Below are positions 41,963 through 50,830 of a DNA stretch of 64,000 nucleotides, piece after piece. The position numbers and the translations under genes were made by a program. A model generated the notes under the pieces. The model did no database searches, was not told the origin of the DNA, and saw nothing but the letters and a program-made list of their open reading frames with translations. Source of the stretch: Burkholderiaceae bacterium (lineage in GTDB: Bacteria; Pseudomonadota; Gammaproteobacteria; Burkholderiales; Burkholderiaceae_E); NCBI GenBank assembly GCA_027493945.1, contig JAOSJU010000001.1:2480001-2544000 (forward strand), written 5' to 3'. Numbering within the stretch: the first letter of the stretch is position 1; the number at the start of each line of letters is the position of its first letter.

Positions 41963-42619
41963 TCAGTGTTCGAGCAGTTGCCCGCTGGCCTGCCATTCGG
42001 TAACGCCTTCGGAAATCCTGCGGGCAGCGAAGCCCCGGCGCCGCAGCAGCCGTACCGCTTCGTCCGACATCAGGCAGAACGGCCCGCGGCAATAGGCGAC
42101 GATTTCCTTGCCGGGCGGCAATTCGGCGAGACGCTTGCGCAGCTCGGCCAGCGGCATCGAGCGGGCGAACGGGAGGTGCCCGGCTTCGTACTCGGCCACC
42201 GGACGGACGTCAAGGACGAGCACGTCGCCATTGCGCGCCTTTGCGAGCAGCGACTCACGACTTTCGGCATCCAGGTCTTCGGCGGAGGAGGCCATCTCGT
42301 CCAGCGCAAGTCGCAGCTCGACCAGGCGCTCCTCGGCCACCTCGCGCAGCGTGCGCGACAGTTGGGCGACCTCGGGGCCGCTCAGGCGATAGTGGATGAA
42401 CTTGCCGTCGCGGCGCGTCTGCACCAGGCGCGCCTCGCGAAGCGCCTTCAGGTGGGCGCTCGCAAGGCGCATGTCGATGCGCGCCTCTTCCGCGAGCGTC
42501 TCGACCGTCTTCTCGCCTTGCGCGAGCAAGTCGATCAGCTCGAGACGCTTCGGACTCGAGATCGCCTTGCCGATTCGGGCGACCTGCTCGTAGAGCCAGG
42601 CTCGGGAGAGGCTGTGCAT
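41963..42619 (-). CDS. ArsR-type HTH regulator fused to a rhodanese domain
   Basis: A 218-residue protein. Residues 10-90 form an ArsR/SmtB winged helix (AISSPKRLELIDLLAQGEKTVE, DMRLASAHLKALREARLVQTRRDG). Residues 120-215 form a rhodanese domain (VLVLDVRPVAEYEAGHLPFA) with active-site loop CRGPFC, Cys177 and Cys182. This fused architecture is known; the rhodanese may sense or relay sulfane sulfur or arsenical. It lies upstream of, and probably controls, the MFS and deacylase genes. An inverted repeat sits just before its start. Confidence 0.9.
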   Translation of the reverse strand: MHSLSRAWLYEQVARIGKAISSPKRLELIDLLAQGEKTVETLAEEARIDMRLASAHLKALREARLVQTRRDGKFIHYRLSGPEVAQLSRTLREVAEERLVELRLALDEMASSAEDLDAESRESLLAKARNGDVLVLDVRPVAEYEAGHLPFARSMPLAELRKRLAELPPGKEIVAYCRGPFCLMSDEAVRLLRRRGFAARRISEGVTEWQASGQLLEH

Positions 42620-42624
42620 CGCAA

Positions 42625-42646
42625 CAATCTAACGAGTATTGGATTG
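42625..42646. promoter_or_regulatory. Inverted repeat CAATC-N12-GATTG, candidate ArsR operator
   Basis: An AT-rich patch (CTAACGAGTATT in the middle) six bases before the ArsR-rhodanese start codon, with matching CAATC/GATTG arms. AT-rich imperfect palindromes at this position are usual for ArsR-family autoregulation. Confidence 0.5.
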
Positions 42647-42663
42647 TCTGTAAATCCCGGCTC

Positions 42664-42732
42664 GCTCAGCAGCGCCGCGATCAGCGGAAGCGTCCACCCG
42701 AAGCGGCGGGTGAAGTCGAGCAGTGTGAACAT
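42664..42732 (-). pseudogene. Possible short remnant of a P-type ATPase gene
   Basis: The reverse strand reads MFTLLDFTRRFGWTLPLIAA before becoming unlike any protein. The run DFTRRF-WTLPL is the same as the start of the first membrane segment of the copper ATPase at 25076-27325, and the DNA is visibly similar there over about 40 bases. This may be a leftover of a second ATPase copy; a short chance similarity cannot be excluded. Confidence 0.35.
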
Positions 42733-42786
42733 GCCCTAACATGTCCCGGAACTTGTCCAGCGACTTCGATCCCGCCTCCGCCGCCC

Positions 42787-43689
42787 ATGACCGATCCCGT
42801 TCGCCGCCTCGACTTCGGCCGCGTCAGCGTCTTCTTCGGCGAGAAGTCGGGCAAGTATCCCGACGGCAACCAGGTGATCGTGCGCGGCAGCGACACGCGC
42901 GTCGCGTTCGACACGCCGCTGGTGGCCAACCGCATCGGGCCCGATCTCGACGACGCCGAACTGGTCCTGCTCGGACACGCGCATGAAGACCACATGGCCG
43001 CGCTGTATCGCCTTCCGAAGGCGGCGGTGCAGGTGCACGAGCGCGACCTCGATGCCGTGCGCAGCTGGGAAGGGCTGCTGCGCCACTACGGGCTGTCGGC
43101 GTCCGCGGCCGGGCCGATGTTCGAAAAGATCCGGCGGGAGTTCTTCTACGTGCCGAGGCCCGACGCGAGCGCATACCGTGACGGCACGGTCTGGGAGCTC
43201 GGAGGCGCACGGGTGCGCGCGATCCACATGCCGGGCCACACCTCGGGCCACAGCGTGCTGCTGGTCGACTCCGAAGGCGTGGCTTTCCTCGGCGACATCG
43301 ACCTGAGCGGCTTCGGTCCGTATTACGGCGACGCCACGTCGAGCCTCGCGGCGTTTCGCCGCACGCTGGCGCGGGTGGCCGAGCTACCGGCCACGGTCTG
43401 GGTGACTTCGCACCATCGCGGCGTCTACACCGATCGCGCGGCGTTCCTGAAGGCGCTGGCCGCGTTCGCCGCGAAGCTCGACGAGCGCAGCGAGCAGCTG
43501 CTGGCGATGCTGGCCGACGGCCCGAGGACGCTCGAAGAACTCGTCGCGATCCGCCTGATCTATCCGCCTGACTACGAAGAGGTCTGGATCGACGACGCCG
43601 AGCGGCGCACGATCGGGCAGCATCTCGACGAGCTGATTGCGGCGGGCCGCGTGGCCACCGACGGGCAGGGGCGGTTCGCGCGCTGCTGA
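42787..43689 (+). CDS. Metallo-beta-lactamase-fold hydrolase
   Basis: A 300-residue MBL-fold protein. Zinc motif GHAHEDHMAAL (HxHxDH), a second histidine in MPGHTSGHSVLLV, the bridging aspartate in FLGDIDLSGFG and a final histidine in TSHHRGVY are present, so a binuclear site is expected. The C-terminal 80 residues form a helical domain (LEELVAIRLIYPPDYEEVW). Substrate not predictable; related proteins include thioesterases and lactonases. Confidence 0.88.
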   Translation: MTDPVRRLDFGRVSVFFGEKSGKYPDGNQVIVRGSDTRVAFDTPLVANRIGPDLDDAELVLLGHAHEDHMAALYRLPKAAVQVHERDLDAVRSWEGLLRHYGLSASAAGPMFEKIRREFFYVPRPDASAYRDGTVWELGGARVRAIHMPGHTSGHSVLLVDSEGVAFLGDIDLSGFGPYYGDATSSLAAFRRTLARVAELPATVWVTSHHRGVYTDRAAFLKALAAFAAKLDERSEQLLAMLADGPRTLEELVAIRLIYPPDYEEVWIDDAERRTIGQHLDELIAAGRVATDGQGRFARC

Positions 43690-43726
43690 GCGGCTTCGGC
43701 GCCGCGGTGCGCGGTATCCTTCCACG

Positions 43727-45148
43727 ATGAACCTCGCCATCGCCTCCGCAGCCCTCGTCGACGCGCGTACCGCCTTCGAAGTCCGTACCGCAGTCGGCTC
43801 CGTCCGCAGGCTCGTTCGCGGCGTGCTGATCGTGGCCTGCTCGCTGTGCGCGCCGCCCGCGCTCGCCTGGAGCAACCATGCGCTGGCCACCGGACCCGCG
43901 CTCGCGGCCATGCCCGAACTCGCCGGCCTCGGCCCGGTGAAGATCGAGTCGCTCGAATCGTTCCTTGCCGCGCAGGGTGCGAGCCTCGAGAAGGTGCTCG
44001 ACGACGAGGAGCGCTGGGCCCGCGAGCACGTGCCCGCGTATCCGCCGCGACCTGAGGCGTTGCGATTCGTGGCCGCCGGCGCGGCCGATGCGGCCGAGTT
44101 GCGCCGGCGCTTCGTCGCGGCGGTGCGCATTTCGCCGGAGATGCCGATCAGCCTGTTCGTGCAGCGCAAACCCGGGGCGCCGGCCGACGACGGCCGCGCA
44201 CCGATGCCCGCGCGCGAGGTGACCATGCTGCCGCGCGACACCGCGGTCGACGCGGTGAAGTTCGCCGCGCTGCGCGAGGGCGAGCTGGTCGCCCCGATCG
44301 AGGTGGCGGCGAGCGCGTCCGACGAGCCCGACTACGGACTGGATATCGGCCTGTGGGAAGACAACGGCACGCCGCAGGGCCGCGTCTACGGCTTCGGCAA
44401 GCAGCCGTTCGGCAACCCGGCGCTCGACTTCGGCACCCGGGCGCCGTTTCACATGGGCTTCTACCACGAGTCGCGGATCGTCTACGCGGCGGCGGGCTTC
44501 CTGAAGCGCACTTACCCCGAATACCGCATCCACCTGTGGAAGACGCTGGCGCTGCACGCGCTTCGCACCGGCCATGACTACTGGGCCTGGCGGTTCGCCG
44601 GATGGGCGATGCACTACCTGCAGGATCTCGCGCAGCCGTATCACGCCCGCGTGCTGCCCGACGTGAGCACCGTGCGCATGCTGTGGATCAACGCGCTGTA
44701 CATGGCCGGCTGGCCCGACGCGCGCAATCGCGCGGTGACGCTGGTGTCGAACCGGCACCTCGCGTTCGAGAACTTCCAGCGTACCGCGATGCTCGCCGGC
44801 CATCACGAACGCGGGCGTGCGGCGGCGCTGTTCGACGCGCTGGCCGGCGCCGGTGCCGCGGCCGACCCGAAATACGACGACGACACTCCGCGCGCCGCGA
44901 TAACGCTGCGCTCCTCAGGGGCGGCCGATGCGCTCGACCGGACGATCGCCGCTTCGCTGCCGGCGCGCTACGTCAGCGACCCGTCGTTCGAGTTCGGCGC
45001 GTCCGAGCGCGGCATCGACCTCTTCACGTCGCTGTCCCGCGACGATCCCGCGGCCCGCGACGCGCTGGCGCGCGCGCTCGCGCCGCGGCTGGCCGACTAC
45101 GGCGCGTACACGCGCGCTTTCGTGCGCAGCCTGCTCGCCGCGCGCTGA
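43727..45148 (+). CDS. Secreted zinc-dependent phospholipase C/S1-P1 nuclease-like protein
   Basis: A 473-residue exported protein. Cleavage after PPALA would leave Trp48 as the mature N-terminus (WSNHALAT). An N-terminal Trp is the first zinc ligand in PLC and S1/P1 enzymes. The ligand set continues with HYLQDLAQPYHA (His296, Asp300, His306) and NRHLAFENF (His344, Glu348), matching the HxxxD...H and HxxxE pattern of Bacillus PLC. The intervening region is much longer than in the 245-residue bacterial PLC. Probably a periplasmic or secreted phosphodiesterase; substrate unknown. Confidence 0.75.
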   Translation: MNLAIASAALVDARTAFEVRTAVGSVRRLVRGVLIVACSLCAPPALAWSNHALATGPALAAMPELAGLGPVKIESLESFLAAQGASLEKVLDDEERWAREHVPAYPPRPEALRFVAAGAADAAELRRRFVAAVRISPEMPISLFVQRKPGAPADDGRAPMPAREVTMLPRDTAVDAVKFAALREGELVAPIEVAASASDEPDYGLDIGLWEDNGTPQGRVYGFGKQPFGNPALDFGTRAPFHMGFYHESRIVYAAAGFLKRTYPEYRIHLWKTLALHALRTGHDYWAWRFAGWAMHYLQDLAQPYHARVLPDVSTVRMLWINALYMAGWPDARNRAVTLVSNRHLAFENFQRTAMLAGHHERGRAAALFDALAGAGAAADPKYDDDTPRAAITLRSSGAADALDRTIAASLPARYVSDPSFEFGASERGIDLFTSLSRDDPAARDALARALAPRLADYGAYTRAFVRSLLAAR

Positions 45149-45439
45149 TCAGCCGTCCGCGTCGTAGCTGGCGAGCGTCAGGTCGGCGGCCGCCTCGCGG
45201 ATCGGGATCAGCGCCTGGTACTCCGCCGACCGGTGCCAGCCGTCGATCGACGCGAGGTCCGGAAAGCGCAGCACCACGGTCTCGGCGTGCGGCTGCTCGC
45301 CGCTCAGCACCTCGGCGCGCCGGCCGCGAAACAGCAGTTCCGCGCCCCAGCGTTTCAACGTCGCCGGCACTCGGCTGCGGTATTCGGCCCAGCGTGCCGC
45401 GTCGCGCACGCTGACGTGGCCGATCAGGTAGGCGGGCAT
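45149..45439 (-). CDS. DUF1330 family protein
   Basis: A 96-residue ferredoxin-like dimeric alpha/beta-barrel protein: AYLIGHVSVRDAARWAEYRSRVP at the start, VLSGEQPHAETVVLRFPDLASIDGWHRSAEYQALIPIRE in the middle. DUF1330 members are of unknown function. The gene is one base from the Lrp regulator gene on the same strand, suggesting a two-gene operon. Confidence 0.87.
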   Translation of the reverse strand: MPAYLIGHVSVRDAARWAEYRSRVPATLKRWGAELLFRGRRAEVLSGEQPHAETVVLRFPDLASIDGWHRSAEYQALIPIREAAADLTLASYDADG

Positions 45440-45440
45440 C

Positions 45441-45920
45441 TCAGCTCCCTTTCAACTGTTCGAGGGGCAATTCGGTCGTGCGCTTGATTTCCTGCAGCAC
45501 GACGCTCGATTCGACGCTGCGCACGCCGGGCACGCGCATCAACCGGTGCATCATGAACTGGGCGAACGCTTCGAGGTCGGCGGCGACGATGCGCAACTGG
45601 TAGTCGTAGGGGCCGGTGACCGAGTAGCACTCGAGCACCTCGGGCATCGCCGCCACCGTGCGGTCGAACGCGTCGTTGTGCGCCTCGCCGTGCCGCTGCA
45701 GCGACACGCGGGTGAACGCGGTGACGGTGAGCCCGACCTTCGCGGGCCTCAACAGCGTGACGCAGCGGTCGATCAGGCCCGCCTCCTGCAGCCGCTGGAT
45801 GCGGCGGCTGACCTGCGAGGCCGACAGGTGCACGCGTTCGCCGAGCTGCGGATTGGTCGCATGGCCGTCGTGCTGCAGCGCCGCAAGCAGCTGGAGGTCG
45901 ATCTTGTCGAGTTCGAGCAC
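45441..45920 (-). CDS. Lrp/AsnC family transcriptional regulator
   Basis: A 159-residue regulator: HTH in residues 4-55 (LDKIDLQLLAALQHDGHATNPQLGERVHLSASQVSRRIQRLQ) and RAM ligand domain in 65-145 (GPYDYQLRIVAADLEAFAQF). It is divergent from the indolepyruvate oxidoreductase gene with 145 bp between starts, a classical arrangement for control of amino-acid catabolism by its substrate. GTG start at 45920. Confidence 0.9.
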   Translation of the reverse strand: MLELDKIDLQLLAALQHDGHATNPQLGERVHLSASQVSRRIQRLQEAGLIDRCVTLLRPAKVGLTVTAFTRVSLQRHGEAHNDAFDRTVAAMPEVLECYSVTGPYDYQLRIVAADLEAFAQFMMHRLMRVPGVRSVESSVVLQEIKRTTELPLEQLKGS

Positions 45921-46065
45921 GGTTCCGGCTCCGGATTGCCGGAATGATGCACGAACCGTGCGCAAACCGCCAGATCGGGTGCGAAAGTCGCGCGAACCTT
46001 GCATGCCCCCGCGCCTAGCATTGGCCGCATCGACTCCCGGTTCCGGCTCGACGCCGGCTCCCCCC

Positions 46066-49000
46066 ATGAACGCACCCGATCGCCTGTTCGTCCCGCCCGC
46101 GCCGCTGCGCGTCGACTACCGTCTCGAGGACAGCCCGGCCGCGAGCTCCGGGCCGATCTTCATCACCGGCACGCAGGCACTGGTGCGCCTGCCGCTGATG
46201 CAGCGCGCGCTCGATGCCGCCCGTGGGCTGGACAGCGCCGGCTTCGTGAGCGGCTACCGCGGGTCGCCGCTGGGCGCCTACGACCAGCAACTGTGGCGCG
46301 CGCGCCAGCGGCTCGACGCGGCCAACGTGCGTTTCCTTCCGGCCATCAACGAGGAACTTGCCGCGACGGCGGTGCTCGGCTCGCAGCAGGTCGAGTGCGA
46401 CCCGCAGCGCACGGTGGCTGCCGCGTTCGGGCTCTGGTACGGCAAAGGGCCAGGCGTCGATCGCGCGGCCGATGCGCTGAAGCACGGCCATGCGCGCGGC
46501 GCCTCGCCCAACGGCGGCGTGCTGGTGGTGGCCGGCGACGACCACGGCTGCGTGTCCTCGTCGATGGCGCACCAGAGCGACTTCACGATGATGTCGTGGC
46601 GCATGCCGGTGCTGAGCCCGGCCAGCGTCGCGGAGCTGATCGAGTTCGGCCTGTACGGCTGGGCGCTGTCGCGCCATTCCGGCGCCTGGGCCGGCATCAA
46701 GGCGATCTCAGAGGTGGTCGAGAGTGCGGCCACCGTGGACCTGGACGCGCTGCAAACGCATTTCGATGCTGTGGGCGCTCCGGACCTGCACTACCGCCCG
46801 GACGACGCGCCGGGCGCGGGGCTCGAGGCACGGATGGCGCAGCGCCTCGACGCGGTGCGCGAGTTCGCGCGGCTGCAATCGATCGACCGGATGATCTGTA
46901 CGCCGCGCGATGCGCGGCTCGGCATCGTCGCCTGCGGCAAGGCGCACCTCGACCTGCTGGAAGCCTTGCGCCGCATCGACATCGGCCTGCCCGATCTGGA
47001 GCGCGCGGGCATCCGCGTCTACAAGGTCGGCCTCGCGTACCCGATCGAGCCGACGCGGATGCTCGCGTTCGCGCGCGGGCTCGACGAGGTGCTGGTCGTC
47101 GAGGAGAAGGGGCCGGTGGTCGAGCAGCAGATGCAGGCGCTGCTGTACGGCGCGCCGGCCGACTGTCGCCCGCGCATTCTCGGCAAGCGCGGGCCCGACG
47201 GTGCGCCGCTGCTTCCCGAGATCGGCGAACTGCGCCCGTCGCGCGTGCTGCCGGTGCTCGCCGAATGGCTGGCGCGCCACCGGCCGGCGCTCGACCGGCG
47301 CGATCGCGTGGTCGAGTTCGTGCGTCCGCCGCTGCCGTCGAACGCCGCCGACAAGGTGCGCCGCGTGCCGTACTTCTGTTCGGGCTGTCCGCACAACACG
47401 TCGACGGTAGTGCCGGCGGGCTCGCGCGCGCTGTCGGGCATCGGCTGCCACGCGATGGCGATGTGGATGGACCGCGACACGAGCGGCCTGATCCAGATGG
47501 GCGGCGAGGGCGTCGACTGGATCTCGCACGCGCAGTTCACGCGCGCACCGCACGTGTTCCAGAACCTCGGCGACGGCACCTACTTCCACTCGGGCTATCT
47601 CGCGATCCGCCAGGCGATCGCCGCCGGCGCGACGATCACCTACAAGATCCTGGTGAACGACGCGGTGGCGATGACCGGCGGCCAGCCGGCCGACGGCGTG
47701 GCCACCGTCGACTCGATCGCGCGGCAGGTGCGCGCCGAGGGCGTGCAGCGGATCGCGGTGGTCTCGGACGATCCGCGCCGGCACGCCGGGCGCGAAGCGT
47801 CGTTTCCGCCGGCCACGAGCTTCCACGGTCGCGACGAGCTCGACGCCGTGCAGCGCGAGCTGCGCGCGATGCCGGGCGTCACCGTGCTGCTGTACGACCA
47901 GGCCTGTGCGGCCGAGAAGCGGCGCCGCCGCAAGCGGGGCACGCTCGCGGACCCCCCGCGGCGGCTGTTCATCAACGAGGCGGTGTGCGACGGCTGCGGC
48001 GACTGTGCAGCGAAGTCGAACTGCCTGTCGGTGGTGCCGGTGGAGACACCGCAGGGGCGCAAGCGGCAGATCGACCAGTCGTCGTGCAACAAGGATTACC
48101 GCTGCGCCGACGGCTTCTGTCCGAGCTTCGTGACGGTGGAGGGCGGCAGCCTGCGCCGGCCGGCGGCGACGCTGGACCCCGAGCGGCTTGCGCACGCGCT
48201 CGAGTCGGTGCCCGAGGTCGAGCCGGCGAACTGGCGCGGACCGTACGACCTGCTGGTCACCGGCGTGGGCGGCACCGGCGTGGTCACCGTGGGCGCGGTG
48301 ATCGCGATGGCCGCGCACCTGGAAGGCAAGCATGCGTCGGTGCTCGACTTCATGGGCTTCGCGCAGAAAGGGGGCAGCGTGCTCTCGCACGTGCGGCTCG
48401 CAGCGAGCGCCGACGCGCTGAACCAGGCGCGCATCGACACGCAGCAGGCCGACGCGGTGCTGGCCTGCGACGTGGTAGTCGCCGCGAGCGACGACGCGCT
48501 GCAGTCGGTGAGCCACGGGCGCACGCGCATCGTGGCCAGCCGGCACGTGCTGCCGGTGGCGGCGCAAGTCACCGACCCCGACGCGCCGTTGCCGGTGGAC
48601 GCGCTGCTGGAGAAGCTCGCGGCCGCTTCGGGCGAAGGCCGGCTCTCGGTGTGCGATGCGCACGCGATCGCCGAGCGCGCGCTCGGCGACACGATGGCCA
48701 CCAACATCGTGATGCTCGGTTACGCGTGGCAGCAGGGCATCGTGCCGTTGTCGCGCGCGGCGATCGAGCAGGCGCTGGAGCTGAACGGCGTGGCGGTCGA
48801 GGCGAACCTGCGGGCGTTCCGCATCGGGCGGCTGGCGGCGCACGACACGCGGGCGCTCGAGGCGGTGCTCGGCGGCGCGGTCGCCGGGAGGAACGCTGAC
48901 GACGAGGCGTCACTGGCGGTGCTGGTACAGCGGTTGAGCGCCGAACTGATCGACTACCAGGGAGCCGGGCATGCGGCGCGACTGGGTCGCCTGGTCGATG

Positions 49001-49641
49001 CGGTGGCTGCCGCCGAACGCGCCTTGCGCCCAACCGGCGCACCACTCGATCTCGCCGCGACCGTGGCGCGCAGCTACGCGAAGTTGCTGATGGTCAAGGA
49101 CGAGTACGAAGTGGCGCGCCTTTACTCGTCGGAGCGATTCCGCCGCGAACTGCGGACGCAGTTCGAGGGCGAGTACATTCTGAGTGTCCTGATGGCTCCG
49201 CCACTGATCGCGCGGCGCGGCCCCGACGGGCTGCCGCGCAAGATGCGCTTCGGCCGCTGGGTTTTCCCCGTGTTGCGCGTGCTCGCTGCAGTGCGGCGCG
49301 TGCGCGGCACCCCGTTCGATGTCTTCGGGTACACGCACGAGCGACGCATCGAGCGGGCGCTGCCCGCCGACTACGCGGCGACGATCGAAGCGATGCTGCC
49401 GGAACTGGATGCCGACCGGCTCGAACTGGCCACACAGTTCGCGGACATACCGGCGTCGATCCGCGGCTTCGGGCACGTGAAGCTGCGCAACCTGCGCGAG
49501 GCCAAGCGGCGCGAGGCGGCGCTGGCGCAGCGGCTCGGGGTGGTGCCGGTGGTGTCCGAAGCGGTGCGCGAGGCGCTTGCCGAGCCCGCGTCAGCCAGTC
49601 CCGCGCGGAGCGGCGCTCCGGTGCAGTCGAATCGCGCCTGA
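46066..49641 (+). CDS. Indolepyruvate:ferredoxin oxidoreductase, fused alpha/beta/gamma subunits
   Basis: A 1191-residue cytosolic 2-oxoacid:ferredoxin oxidoreductase that converts aromatic or branched 2-oxoacids to acyl-CoA. N-terminal pyrimidine-binding part with GTQALVRLPLMQ and GYRGSPLGAYDQQLW; TPP-binding region with PYFCSGCPHN, GIGCHAM and MGGEGVDWISHAQF; a cluster-binding segment with CDGCGDCAAKSNC and CNKDYRCADGFCPSF; then the gamma domain starting DLLVTGVGGTGVVTVG. ATG 46066 is chosen because it begins the conserved region and lies beyond the divergent Lrp promoter. Probably degrades Trp, Phe or Tyr 2-oxoacids under Lrp control. Confidence 0.93.
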   Translation: MNAPDRLFVPPAPLRVDYRLEDSPAASSGPIFITGTQALVRLPLMQRALDAARGLDSAGFVSGYRGSPLGAYDQQLWRARQRLDAANVRFLPAINEELAATAVLGSQQVECDPQRTVAAAFGLWYGKGPGVDRAADALKHGHARGASPNGGVLVVAGDDHGCVSSSMAHQSDFTMMSWRMPVLSPASVAELIEFGLYGWALSRHSGAWAGIKAISEVVESAATVDLDALQTHFDAVGAPDLHYRPDDAPGAGLEARMAQRLDAVREFARLQSIDRMICTPRDARLGIVACGKAHLDLLEALRRIDIGLPDLERAGIRVYKVGLAYPIEPTRMLAFARGLDEVLVVEEKGPVVEQQMQALLYGAPADCRPRILGKRGPDGAPLLPEIGELRPSRVLPVLAEWLARHRPALDRRDRVVEFVRPPLPSNAADKVRRVPYFCSGCPHNTSTVVPAGSRALSGIGCHAMAMWMDRDTSGLIQMGGEGVDWISHAQFTRAPHVFQNLGDGTYFHSGYLAIRQAIAAGATITYKILVNDAVAMTGGQPADGVATVDSIARQVRAEGVQRIAVVSDDPRRHAGREASFPPATSFHGRDELDAVQRELRAMPGVTVLLYDQACAAEKRRRRKRGTLADPPRRLFINEAVCDGCGDCAAKSNCLSVVPVETPQGRKRQIDQSSCNKDYRCADGFCPSFVTVEGGSLRRPAATLDPERLAHALESVPEVEPANWRGPYDLLVTGVGGTGVVTVGAVIAMAAHLEGKHASVLDFMGFAQKGGSVLSHVRLAASADALNQARIDTQQADAVLACDVVVAASDDALQSVSHGRTRIVASRHVLPVAAQVTDPDAPLPVDALLEKLAAASGEGRLSVCDAHAIAERALGDTMATNIVMLGYAWQQGIVPLSRAAIEQALELNGVAVEANLRAFRIGRLAAHDTRALEAVLGGAVAGRNADDEASLAVLVQRLSAELIDYQGAGHAARLGRLVDAVAAAERALRPTGAPLDLAATVARSYAKLLMVKDEYEVARLYSSERFRRELRTQFEGEYILSVLMAPPLIARRGPDGLPRKMRFGRWVFPVLRVLAAVRRVRGTPFDVFGYTHERRIERALPADYAATIEAMLPELDADRLELATQFADIPASIRGFGHVKLRNLREAKRREAALAQRLGVVPVVSEAVREALAEPASASPARSGAPVQSNRA

Positions 49642-49738
49642 CGAGTCGACCGGCGCTGCGGGTACGACCGCCACGTCAATCCCCGCTGAACGCCGTTGTG
49701 GCAAGCTACGCGTGTCGAACAACTCTCCCGAGGCACCC

Positions 49739-49966
49739 ATGCCCAGCAACCTCGAAGTCCTCCAGGCCGAAGTCCTGCGCTTATCCCCGGCAGACCGAGC
49801 GCGCCTGCTGGATCGATTGGTCGCTAGCCCGGACGTCGATGCCAGTGTCGAGGCAGCCCGGGACGTCATTGCTGACCAACGGGAGCAAGAACTCACCTCG
49901 AGTACGCTCGAGGCCGTACCGCTGGAGGTGGCTGTCGCCAGACTGGAGGCTCGCTTTCCTGGATGA
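49739..49966 (+). CDS. Antitoxin of a ParE/RelE-type module
   Basis: A 75-residue protein of the putative addiction-module antitoxin type: EVLQAEVLRLSPADRARLLDRLV at the N-terminus and a C-terminal VPLEVAVARLEARF toxin-binding segment. The stop overlaps the toxin ATG (ATGA), the usual coupling of a toxin-antitoxin pair. GAGGCA precedes the start. Confidence 0.8.
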   Translation: MPSNLEVLQAEVLRLSPADRARLLDRLVASPDVDASVEAARDVIADQREQELTSSTLEAVPLEVAVARLEARFPG

Positions 49967-50256
49967 AGACCACTCTCCACCCTGAAGCGGAGCGAGATCT
50001 TCTCGAAGCGGCCAGCTTCTACGAGCGCGAAGGCTCTCCGGCACTTGCAATGCGGTTCATCGCCGAGTTCAAGCGTATGGCTACGCTGCTCGGTGAACAG
50101 CCCGGGATTGGCAGTCCTCGCAGCCGTGGCCGTCGCGGCCTTGCCATGAGCGTCTTCCCATACACGCTCGTGTATAAGACCTTCGGCGACGAAATCAAGA
50201 TCCTGGTCATCAAGCACGACAGTCGCCGTCCCGGATACGGGGGCAGCCGGTCATAA
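49963..50256 (+). CDS. ParE/RelE-superfamily toxin
   Basis: A 97-residue ParE-like toxin: LHPEAERDLLEAASFYEREG, RFIAEFKRMATLLGEQPGIGS and the final strands FPYTLVYKTFGDEIKILVIKHDSRRPGYG. The sequence is complete, so the module may be active. It probably inhibits gyrase or translation when the antitoxin is lost. Confidence 0.85.
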   Translation: MKTTLHPEAERDLLEAASFYEREGSPALAMRFIAEFKRMATLLGEQPGIGSPRSRGRRGLAMSVFPYTLVYKTFGDEIKILVIKHDSRRPGYGGSRS

Positions 50257-50392
50257 GCAGTCGCTGGCTCCCCCGGCAGCGACCTGAGCCCGGATCCTCC
50301 GCTCGAGCCCCACTCGGCATCGATCGACGCGTCCGCTTGGACATCGGGCGCGCGTGTCATCGGCGAAGAACGCGGATTATCCTCTGCCCATC

Positions 50393-50827
50393 ATGGACAC
50401 CTCGAACAGCTGGTTCTTCTGGGCCGCCCTGTCGGCGATCTTCGCCGCGCTGACCGCGATCTTCGCGAAGGTCGGCATCCAGGGCGTCGATTCCGACCTC
50501 GCGACGCTGGTTCGCACATTCATCATCCTGTTCGTCCTCTCGGCGTTCATCTGGTTCGCAGGGAAGTGGAGCAACCCGTTCGAGCTCCCCGCCAGGACGT
50601 GGCTCTTTCTCGGTCTGTCCGGCCCGGCCACCGGCGCCTCGTGGGTGTGCTACTTCCGCGCGCTGCAGATCGGCGACGCCTCGAAGGTCGCGCCGGTGGA
50701 CAAGTTCAGTGTCGTGCTGGTCGCCGTGTTCGCGTTCGCGTTTCTCGGCGAGCGGCCGTCCGGCCGCGAATGGCTCGGCATTGCGATGGTCGCCGGTGGC
50801 GTACTGGTCCTGGCGTTGAGGAGATAG
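50393..50827 (+). CDS. Single-domain EamA/DMT family transporter
   Basis: A 144-residue membrane protein of five hydrophobic helices with the EamA pattern: WFFWAALSAIFAALTAIFAKVG at the start, GPATGASWVCYFRALQIGDASKVAPVDKFSVVL, and FLGERPSGREWLGIAMVAGG. Single-EamA proteins work as dimers; substrate unknown. A partial second copy of its 5' end is at 54061-54125. Confidence 0.88.
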   Translation: MDTSNSWFFWAALSAIFAALTAIFAKVGIQGVDSDLATLVRTFIILFVLSAFIWFAGKWSNPFELPARTWLFLGLSGPATGASWVCYFRALQIGDASKVAPVDKFSVVLVAVFAFAFLGERPSGREWLGIAMVAGGVLVLALRR

Positions 50828-50830
50828 CCG

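Noticed and set aside
45658..46065. An N-terminal extension of the indolepyruvate oxidoreductase reading through the Lrp gene
   Set aside because: The frame is open only because of GC bias; the conserved protein starts at about 46066 and the region encodes Lrp on the other strand.
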